DNA of 20,270 bases from an uncultured Bacteroides sp. (GTDB lineage Bacteria > Bacteroidota > Bacteroidia > Bacteroidales > Bacteroidaceae). The stretch is from the NCBI RefSeq assembly GCF_910586915.1, contig NZ_CAJULN010000046.1, forward strand, positions 1-20,270, in the 5' to 3' direction. Made by a program: the position numbers and the translations under genes. The number at the start of each line of letters is the position of its first letter. Positions within the stretch are counted from its first letter, which is position 1. The notes below the pieces were generated by a model. It worked only from the letters and a program-made list of their open reading frames with translations, was not told the DNA's origin and ran no database searches. This document shows positions 15,058 to 20,270 of the stretch, in pieces.

Positions 15058-16498
15058 GAACTAAAATATCCAACAGATGCTTCCAGAACTTATCTACTGT
15101 GGGGATAAGCATACGCTCGTCGGGAGAGTGCACCCCGGTAAGAGTCGGGCCGAAAGAAATCATGTCCAACGCCGGATACTTGTCGAGGAACAATCCGCAT
15201 TCCAGGCCCGCATGGATAGCCTTCACTTTGGCTTCCACGCCAAACAAACGCTTGTAGGATTGGGCTGCTACTTCGAGGATGGCCGAATGCGGGTTCGGTT
15301 TCCAGCCCGGATAGCCTTCGCCGAAAGTGACATTGGCTCCTGCCAGGCGGAATACGGCACGTACGGTATTCGCCATATCGTTGCGGGCAGATAAAATAGA
15401 ACTGCGCTGGCTGGTTTCGATGCGGATGATGTGGTCGGGGCGCATTTTCACGGAGGCAAGGTTGGTAGAGGTCTCTACCAGTCCCGGAATGTCCTGGCTC
15501 ATTGCGTAGACACCGTGAGGGGCAGCATAGAGGGCTTTCAGTAAACGGTCGGCAGTATCGCGGTCGATGGCGCTCTTGCGGGGAGTTTCCGATTCGAGAA
15601 CCAATTTCAAGTCAGGTTCAACCACAGACAGTTCGTCTTCCATTTCGCTGGCGAAGATGTTCAACTCCGTACGTACGTCATGTTTGGCTGCTTCGGGAAC
15701 GGCGCAGACTGCATACGCCTCGCGGGGAATGGCGTTGCGCAGGTTGCCGCCGTTGATTTCGCAGAGGTACAAGTCGTGGCTTTCGGCAATGCGCGTAAGG
15801 AAGCGGTTCAGTATCTTGTTCGCATTTCCCCTTCCCAAGTGAATGTCTCCACCGGAATGTCCGCCTTTCAACCCTTTTACTTCCACCTTGAAGAAGAAAT
15901 ATCCGGCAGGCACTTCTACATCTTTATAGGTAAATTCAGCTACGGAGTCAATGCCGCCGGCACATCCGATAAAGATTTCCCCTTCGTCCTCAGAGTCGAG
16001 GTTCAGCAGAATATCTCCGTTCATAAAGCCCTCTTTCAACGCAAAAGCACCCGTCAGCCCCGTTTCTTCGTCTACGGTAAACAGACATTCCAACGGCCCG
16101 TGCTCAATGCTGTTGTCGGCAAGGATAGCCAGCTGGGTAGCTACGCCGATACCATTGTCGGCTCCGAGAGTCGTTCCTTTGGCTTTCAGCCATTCGCCGT
16201 CTATTTCAGTTTCGATGGGGTCGGTGAGGAAATCGTGTTCTACATCGTTGTTCTTTTCACACACCATGTCGATGTGCGATTGCAGTACGACGGTTTGCAG
16301 GTTTTCGTTGCCGGGGGTGGCGGGCTTTCTCATCAGTACGTTGCCGGCTTCGTCTACTTTCGTCTCAAGATGATGCGTCGCTCCGAACTCCTTCAGATAA
16401 GCAATCATTTTCTCTTCCTTCTTCGAAGGGCGGGGCACTTGGCAGATTTCTTCAAAATACTTGAATACGCCGGCTGGCTTTAACTCTTTTTTTTCCAT
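15038..16498 (-). CDS. pepD: Aminoacyl-histidine dipeptidase PepD (M20C)
   Basis: A 486-residue cytosolic di-zinc dipeptidase that cleaves Xaa-His (carnosine-type) and other dipeptides. Metal and catalytic residues are visible in order: H75 and D77 in LQSHIDMVCEKN, D114 in GADNGIGVA, E144 and E145 in VDEETGLTG, D168 in LNLDSEDEGE, the dimerisation-domain segment GLKGGHSGGDIHLGRGNAN, and the late His in HAGLECGLF. Length is that of the E. coli enzyme. No signal peptide. The gene is on the minus strand, convergent to the fucosidase unit and divergent from the 77-residue protein. It overlaps the downstream EEP-fold gene by 20 bases. A perfect AT-rich inverted repeat lies 10 bases before its start. 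Confidence 0.96.
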   Translation of the reverse strand: MEKKELKPAGVFKYFEEICQVPRPSKKEEKMIAYLKEFGATHHLETKVDEAGNVLMRKPATPGNENLQTVVLQSHIDMVCEKNNDVEHDFLTDPIETEIDGEWLKAKGTTLGADNGIGVATQLAILADNSIEHGPLECLFTVDEETGLTGAFALKEGFMNGDILLNLDSEDEGEIFIGCAGGIDSVAEFTYKDVEVPAGYFFFKVEVKGLKGGHSGGDIHLGRGNANKILNRFLTRIAESHDLYLCEINGGNLRNAIPREAYAVCAVPEAAKHDVRTELNIFASEMEDELSVVEPDLKLVLESETPRKSAIDRDTADRLLKALYAAPHGVYAMSQDIPGLVETSTNLASVKMRPDHIIRIETSQRSSILSARNDMANTVRAVFRLAGANVTFGEGYPGWKPNPHSAILEVAAQSYKRLFGVEAKVKAIHAGLECGLFLDKYPALDMISFGPTLTGVHSPDERMLIPTVDKFWKHLLDILVHVPAKK

Positions 16499-16507
16499 GC
16501 TGTTTTT

Positions 16508-16527
16508 TTATTATAACATTATAATAA
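16508..16527. promoter_or_regulatory. AT-rich inverted repeat before pepD
   Basis: TTATTATA (16508-16515) and TATAATAA (16520-16527) form a perfect 8-bp dyad around ACAT, just upstream of the pepD start. It could be an operator or part of the pepD promoter, but AT-only dyads also arise by chance. Confidence 0.25.
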
Positions 16528-16612
16528 GGAATAGAAGGGCGGTTTTATGCGCTTCTATTGCTAAATATGGTTAATTTGATTGGCTTATCTGAACTCGTTT
16601 CTCATTAAAGCC

Positions 16613-16620
16613 TATCTTTG
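16613..16620 (+). promoter_or_regulatory. -7 box of the small-protein/OmpH unit
   Basis: TATCTTTG is a perfect match to the Bacteroides -7 consensus and lies 20 bases before the ATG at 16641. No clear -33 element is seen at the usual spacing. The leader would be about 15 bases. Confidence 0.55.
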
Positions 16621-16640
16621 CACTCACAAAATTAATAGAA

Positions 16641-16874
16641 ATGGTTGAGACTATACTGATAACTTTGTTAATAGTTGCTATTTCCCTGCTATTATTGGGG
16701 GTGAAAGTATTCTTTACGAAAAGTGGGAAGTTTCCTAACGGCCATGTAAGCGGGAATAAGGCACTGCGTAAAAAAGGAATCGGATGTGTACAGTCGCAAG
16801 ACCGCGAAGCGCAGAAGAAACCGCGTTTCTCTATTGATGAGTTGGAAAAAGCCTTGAACGATAGTATGAATTAA
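16641..16874 (+). CDS. Small single-pass membrane protein, unknown function
   Basis: A 77-residue protein with one N-terminal membrane helix (about residues 4-25, TILITLLIVAISLLLLGVKV) and a basic cytoplasmic or periplasmic tail. The segment FPNGHVSGNKALRKKGIGC (31-49) looks like a conserved motif; I recall similar short proteins in other Bacteroidota, of no known role. The tail ends in an acidic amphipathic stretch, SIDELEKALNDSMN. A good -7 box lies 20 bases before the start, which supports a real gene. The OmpH-like gene starts 29 bases after its stop, so they may be co-transcribed. I cannot assign a function. Confidence 0.8.
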   Translation: MVETILITLLIVAISLLLLGVKVFFTKSGKFPNGHVSGNKALRKKGIGCVQSQDREAQKKPRFSIDELEKALNDSMN

Positions 16875-16903
16875 ATATATTAAAAACAATACTTATTTAA
16901 ATT

Positions 16904-17509
16904 ATGAATAGAATGAACTACCTCATGAATGGTTTGGCTGCTCTTGCGTTTATCGTTTTATTTGCACAATGTGCCGGCAAAGCTGACAATCAAACTGCTA
17001 CAACACCATCGCAGGCTAATGCCGGAGGGTTGTCAGGTATGAAAATTGCCTATGTTGAAATCGATTCGCTGTTAGCACAATACAACTTCTGTATCGACCT
17101 GAATGAGGCGATGGTAAAGAAGAGCGAAAACGTACGTCTGACGCTGAACCAGAAAGCCAACGCTCTGAATAAGGAAAAACAAGAGTTCCAGAAGAAAGTA
17201 GAGAACAACGCATTTCTTTCACAAGACAGAGCACAGCAGGAATACAACCGTTTGGTGAAGTTGGAACAGGACTTGCAGGATTTGAGCAACAAACTTCAGA
17301 ACGGCTTGATGGAAGAAAACAATAAGAATAGCTTGCAGTTCCGCGACTCAATCAACGCTTTCTTGAAAGAGTACAACAAGACTCATGGCTATAGCCTGAT
17401 TTTCAGCAATACAGGTTTTGATAATTTGCTTTACGCCGACAGCGCATTCAACATCACAAAAGAAATTGTAGATGGACTGAATGCAAGATATTCTCCAGTG
17501 AAGAAATAA
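16904..17509 (+). CDS. OmpH/Skp-family periplasmic chaperone-like protein
   Basis: A 201-residue exported protein. After a signal (about 1-22) and a low-complexity spacer (about 24-45) comes MKIAYVEIDSLLAQY, the start of the OmpH/Skp family domain, then a long Gln/Lys/Glu-rich coiled coil (about 75-140) and a closing segment with YSLIFSNTGFDNLLYAD. Skp-type proteins are trimeric, jellyfish-shaped holdases that carry unfolded outer-membrane proteins across the periplasm. The signal ends FAQC, with Cys23 as a possible lipid attachment site; Gln before the Cys is not usual for a lipobox, so anchoring is uncertain. A second ATG three codons later is an alternative start. A strong terminator follows. 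No bamA is in the window, although Skp genes often lie near it. Confidence 0.87.
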   Translation: MNRMNYLMNGLAALAFIVLFAQCAGKADNQTATTPSQANAGGLSGMKIAYVEIDSLLAQYNFCIDLNEAMVKKSENVRLTLNQKANALNKEKQEFQKKVENNAFLSQDRAQQEYNRLVKLEQDLQDLSNKLQNGLMEENNKNSLQFRDSINAFLKEYNKTHGYSLIFSNTGFDNLLYADSAFNITKEIVDGLNARYSPVKK

Positions 17510-17528
17510 TCGTTGAAATATACTGAAT

Positions 17529-17565
17529 AAAAAATCCGTTCTTTATGAAAAAGAACGGATTTTTT
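17529..17565. terminator. Bidirectional terminator between OmpH-like gene and membrane protein
   Basis: A perfect 15-bp stem (17529-17543 with 17551-17565) has an A run on its left and a T run on its right, so it has the form of a terminator on both strands. It lies 20 bases after the OmpH-like stop and 49 bases beyond the stop of the convergent minus-strand gene. Confidence 0.88.
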
Positions 17566-17578
17566 GTTTAAGTGGTGT

Positions 17579-17613
17579 CTGTTCAGGCAGTGCGAAACTG
17601 CGGACAGTTTTTT
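17579..17613 (+). terminator. Second hairpin with T run, plus strand
   Basis: An outer stem (CTGTTC 17579-17584 with GGACAG 17602-17607) and inner stem (GCAGT 17587-17591 with ACTGC 17597-17601) precede six T residues. It would back up the terminator at 17529-17565 for plus-strand transcription and protect the minus-strand gene from readthrough. Confidence 0.5.
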
Positions 17614-17955
17614 CTATGCCTTTTCTTTTGCTTCTTCCTGCGGAATACGGAAAGCGGTGTAAAGTTCGAGTATGGCAGCAATGGTAAGGCAGGCAATCCA
17701 TTCGTTGCCGCGTGTGCTAAACATGAAAGCTCCGGTCAGTATAAGTGCCAATGCACCGAAAATCTGCTGGACGCGCAAGCGTTTCAATGTTTTGCTTCTT
17801 CCTTTGACGGGAGTGTTCACTTGTGCCAACGCGACAAATCCGGCTCCGGTGGTATATATATAAGGAGCGTAAATCCATCCGGTAATAAATACGGCAGCGC
17901 CGAAAAGTGCCATTATGGCACCGACAGCGAAAAGGGCGGGGGCTATCTGTTTCAT
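17614..17955 (-). CDS. Four-helix integral membrane protein, unknown function
   Basis: A 113-residue protein with four hydrophobic segments at about 4-24, 26-45, 62-82 and 85-105, and a basic loop (VKGRSKTLKRLRVQQ) between the second and third. The tail is charged (EEAKEKA). No known catalytic motif is visible. It starts three bases after the stop of the DivIC/FtsB-type gene, so the two are almost surely co-transcribed and perhaps coupled. The context suggests a cell envelope or division role, without direct evidence. Confidence 0.82.
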   Translation of the reverse strand: MKQIAPALFAVGAIMALFGAAVFITGWIYAPYIYTTGAGFVALAQVNTPVKGRSKTLKRLRVQQIFGALALILTGAFMFSTRGNEWIACLTIAAILELYTAFRIPQEEAKEKA

Positions 17956-17958
17956 TCT

Positions 17959-18267
17959 TTATTCTTCAAAAACGTAAATATCTTCGTTGGGCTTCTTCAT
18001 CAGATACTTTTCACGGGCAATCTGTTCGATGGCCTCGGGATTGGTACTTAATTCGTTGAGGCGTCTTGTGTTCTCTTCATAGTCTGCCCGGTATTTTTCT
18101 ATCTCTTCTTTCAACAGGCTGATTTCACGCTCATAGCTGAGACGGCGAATCAGACTGTTCTCGTCCAGGAAACCTATGATAACGGAAAATGCGATAACCG
18201 TAATAAGATACTTACGCTTACGTATGTAGTTCCAGATATTGATTAGCTTACTCATTCTTTTCTCCAT
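17959..18267 (-). CDS. Septum formation initiator, DivIC/FtsB family
   Basis: A 102-residue bitopic membrane protein: a short basic cytoplasmic end (MEKRMSKLINIWNYIRKRK), one membrane helix (about 20-35, YLITVIAFSVIIGFL), then a coiled coil (about 40-75, LSYEREISLLKEEIEKYRA) and the family end motif around NPEAIEQIAREKYLMKKPNEDIYVF. DivIC/FtsB proteins pair with FtsL and FtsQ in the divisome and help switch on septal wall synthesis. The segment REKYLMKKPNEDIYVFEE is the best family mark. A start at Met5 is an alternative. A perfect TATCTTTG box on the minus strand lies 12 bases upstream of the start, which would leave almost no leader for Met1 and a short one for Met5. Confidence 0.92.
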   Translation of the reverse strand: MEKRMSKLINIWNYIRKRKYLITVIAFSVIIGFLDENSLIRRLSYEREISLLKEEIEKYRADYEENTRRLNELSTNPEAIEQIAREKYLMKKPNEDIYVFEE

Positions 18268-18278
18268 TTTAATATCCG

Positions 18279-18286
18279 CAAAGATA
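18279..18286 (-). promoter_or_regulatory. -7 box of the DivIC/FtsB gene
   Basis: The minus strand reads TATCTTTG, a perfect Bacteroides -7 box, 12 bases before the ATG at 18267. Because the transcript would begin about six bases later, the second ATG at 18255 may be the one used. A T-rich stretch lies about 19 bases upstream, but no exact TTTG. Confidence 0.5.
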
Positions 18287-18344
18287 AAACTAATAACTTA
18301 AAAACTTACGGCTTCGGCTTCAAAACTTCTCTTCTTATCCTTTA

Positions 18345-18371
18345 TTGCTATCACTTTTTTGTGTACATTTG
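18345..18371 (+). promoter_or_regulatory. dnaX promoter
   Basis: TACATTTG (18364-18371) matches the Bacteroides -7 consensus and lies 32 bases before the dnaX ATG; TTG at 18345-18347 could be the -33 element, with a spacing of 16 bases, slightly short. The box rules out a start upstream of it. Confidence 0.55.
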
Positions 18372-18403
18372 CACGGAAAGCAAAAATAGAGAGAATCCCG
18401 GAT

Positions 18404-20224
18404 ATGGAAAACTATATTGTATCAGCCCGTAAGTACCGTCCCTCCACGTTTGAGTCTGTGGTAGGCCAACGGGCACTGACCACTACACTGAAAAATGCGA
18501 TTGCCACTCAGAAATTGGCTCATGCTTATTTGTTTTGCGGACCACGCGGGGTAGGGAAGACTACTTGTGCGCGTATCTTTGCCAAAACCATCAATTGTAT
18601 GACGCCCACGGCAGACGGGGAGGCTTGCAATCAGTGTGAATCCTGTGTGGCTTTCAACGAGCAGCGGTCGTATAATATTCACGAACTCGATGCCGCTTCC
18701 AACAATTCGGTAGACGATATCCGTCAGTTGGTGGAACAGGTGCGCATTCCGCCGCAAATCGGCAAATACAAAGTTTACATCATCGACGAGGTGCATATGC
18801 TCTCTGCATCGGCTTTCAATGCGTTTCTGAAAACATTGGAAGAACCGCCACGCCACGCCATCTTTATTTTGGCTACGACGGAGAAGCATAAGATTCTCCC
18901 TACCATTCTTTCCCGTTGCCAGATTTATGACTTCAACCGGATTAGTGTGGAGGATACGGTGAATCATTTGTCATACGTTGCCTCGAAAGAGGGAATCACC
19001 GCAGAGCCGGAAGCCTTGAACGTGATAGCAATGAAAGCGGACGGTGGTATGCGCGATGCCCTGTCTATTTTCGACCAGGTGGTGAGTTTCACGGGAGGAA
19101 ACATCACGTACAAGAGTGTGATTGATAATCTGAATGTACTTGATTACGAATATTATTTCCGTCTGACGGATTGCTTTCTTGAGAATAAGGTAAGCGATGT
19201 GCTCTTGCTTTTCAATGATGTTTTGAATAAAGGGTTCGACGGAAGTCATTTTATAACCGGTTTGTCCTCTCATTTCCGCGATTTGTTAGTCGCTAAGGAT
19301 GCAGTGACGTTGCCTTTGCTGGAAGTCGGTGCAAGCATACGCCAACACTATCAGGAGCAGGCGCAGAAATGTCCGTTGCCTTTCCTCTATCGTGCAATGA
19401 AACTTTGCAATGAGTGCGATTTGAATTACCGTATCAGCAAGAATAAGCGTTTGCTGGTGGAGCTGACTTTGATACAGGTCGCACAGCTTACCGTCGAAGG
19501 TGATGACAATAGTGGTGGGCATAGCCCTAAGAAGACTATAAAACCCGTATTTGCACAGCCTGCCGTAACTCAGCAGCCGCAACAGCCGCAGGTTGCATCT
19601 GCTTCTTCGGTTCAGCAGAATCTTGTTCGACCATCTTCAACCCCGTCGCAGGCAGCATCATCTTATCCGAATACGACTGCTCCATCTCCATCGCACGGAA
19701 CGGGAGTTCCCCAAACGGCGAGGGAAGAACAACGGAAAGTTCCGGTAATGAAGATGTCCAGTTTGGGTGTGTCTATCAAGAATCCGCAGCGTGGGCAGGA
19801 GACTCATAATACAACCGTAACTGCCACTCCGAAGGTGCAAATGCAACCGGAAGAGGATTTGATGTTTAACGACCGCGACCTGAATTATTATTGGCAGGAA
19901 TATGCCGCCCAATTACCGAAAGAGCAGGATGCTCTTACGAAGCGTATGCAGATGCTCCGTCCGGTTTTATTCAAAAACTCGACAACTTTTGAAGTGGTGG
20001 TGGATAATGAAATGGCAGCGAAAGATTTTACAGCCTTGATTCCCCAATTGCAGGAATATCTTCGTGTCCGCCTAAGGAATAGCCAGGTAATGATGAAAGT
20101 GCGGGTAAGTGAAGTGGCGGAAACGATACGTCCCGTAGGTCGTGTCGAGAAGTTCCAGATGATGGCTCAGAAGAACCAGGCTTTGGTGCAATTGAAAGAG
20201 GTATTCGGTCTTGAATTATATTAA
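18404..20224 (+). CDS. dnaX: DNA polymerase III clamp-loader subunit tau (DnaX)
   Basis: The ATPase motor subunit of the clamp loader, which places the beta clamp on primed DNA and joins the replicative polymerases. Of 606 residues, the AAA+ core shows Walker A GPRGVGKT (46-53), four zinc-ligand cysteines (C65, C75, C78, C81), Walker B VYIIDE (124-129), LEEPP (145-149), sensor 1 ATTEKHK (157-163) and the SRC motif (170-172) with the trans-acting arginine R171. After the collar domain (about 235-370) comes a Pro/Gln/Ser-rich linker (about 375-480) and a C-terminal domain with LNYYWQEYAAQL. Start 18404 gives the family N-terminus MENYIVSARKYRPSTF; the in-frame TTG at 18359 lies before the promoter box. 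No slippery A AAA AAG heptamer is seen, so a frameshifted gamma form is unlikely by that route. Confidence 0.97.
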   Translation: MENYIVSARKYRPSTFESVVGQRALTTTLKNAIATQKLAHAYLFCGPRGVGKTTCARIFAKTINCMTPTADGEACNQCESCVAFNEQRSYNIHELDAASNNSVDDIRQLVEQVRIPPQIGKYKVYIIDEVHMLSASAFNAFLKTLEEPPRHAIFILATTEKHKILPTILSRCQIYDFNRISVEDTVNHLSYVASKEGITAEPEALNVIAMKADGGMRDALSIFDQVVSFTGGNITYKSVIDNLNVLDYEYYFRLTDCFLENKVSDVLLLFNDVLNKGFDGSHFITGLSSHFRDLLVAKDAVTLPLLEVGASIRQHYQEQAQKCPLPFLYRAMKLCNECDLNYRISKNKRLLVELTLIQVAQLTVEGDDNSGGHSPKKTIKPVFAQPAVTQQPQQPQVASASSVQQNLVRPSSTPSQAASSYPNTTAPSPSHGTGVPQTAREEQRKVPVMKMSSLGVSIKNPQRGQETHNTTVTATPKVQMQPEEDLMFNDRDLNYYWQEYAAQLPKEQDALTKRMQMLRPVLFKNSTTFEVVVDNEMAAKDFTALIPQLQEYLRVRLRNSQVMMKVRVSEVAETIRPVGRVEKFQMMAQKNQALVQLKEVFGLELY

Positions 20225-20270
20225 CGTGAGTTCGACGAAATCAAAACAGACTCAACTGTGTATCTAATGT
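20225..20270. other. Window end, nothing recognised
   Basis: The last 46 bases after dnaX show no gene start, hairpin or promoter box that I can support. Confidence 0.5.

Noticed and set aside
15680..16483. 267-codon open frame antisense to pepD
   Set aside because: It mirrors pepD, which has every M20C metal ligand on the other strand.
18359..18403. Longer DnaX start at TTG 18359
   Set aside because: It precedes the TACATTTG box and the family N-terminus begins at MENYIVSARKYRP.
18404..20224. Programmed frameshift making a gamma form of DnaX
   Set aside because: No A AAA AAG-type slippery heptamer with a following stem was seen in the linker region; the Lys codons near 19531 are AAG AAG ACT.

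Overview
The window looks like a chromosomal housekeeping-plus-accessory segment from a gut Bacteroides (phylum Bacteroidota). The grounds are: several promoter -7 boxes of the Bacteroides form TAnnTTTG and almost no Shine-Dalgarno sequences; a DUF4286-ruvC pair; a Ser-type sulfatase next to GH2 and GH29 enzymes with Sec or lipoprotein signals; an aminopeptidase-like PepD; and protein sequences that read as Bacteroides throughout. I see no insertion sequence, prophage, CRISPR array or SusC/SusD pair.

Layout. Positions 1-247 hold two terminator hairpins of an upstream gene that is not in the window, then a minus-strand tRNA-Ala(GGC) with its own terminator. A divergent promoter region (248-367) contains a strong nested dyad. 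From 368 to 4764 runs a compact plus-strand cluster: DUF4286 protein, RuvC Holliday-junction resolvase (4-nt overlap), a lipoprotein-type type I pullulanase, and a two-domain ABC ATPase with one degenerate ATP site. A clear promoter at 4765-4794 starts a second plus-strand unit (4806-13542): an AmgK-like sugar kinase fused to a RapZ C-terminal domain, a MurU-like nucleotidyltransferase, a Ser-type sulfatase, a GH2 beta-galactosidase and a GH29 alpha-L-fucosidase, with gaps of only 9-41 bases. It ends in a strong hairpin at 13591-13633, followed by nine degenerate 22-bp tandem repeats.

From 13924 to 16498 the minus strand carries pepD and, overlapping its end, a secreted endonuclease/exonuclease/phosphatase-fold protein. 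From 16641 the plus strand carries a 77-residue membrane protein and an OmpH/Skp-like protein, closed by a bidirectional terminator. The minus strand then carries a four-helix membrane protein and a DivIC/FtsB-type septation protein, divergent from dnaX (clamp-loader tau subunit), which ends just before the window edge.

How the parts may work together. The most interesting unit is 4806-13542. Its first two genes match the AmgK/MurU anomeric kinase and uridylyltransferase pair used in cell-wall amino-sugar salvage. The kinase is fused to the part of RapZ that in E. coli binds glucosamine-6-phosphate and RNA. The next three genes are exported enzymes that trim sulfate, galactose and fucose, the typical caps on host mucin-type glycans. 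My inference is an operon joining periplasmic release of amino sugars to their cytoplasmic activation, with a built-in amino-sugar sensor. This is a hypothesis from domain content and gene order only.
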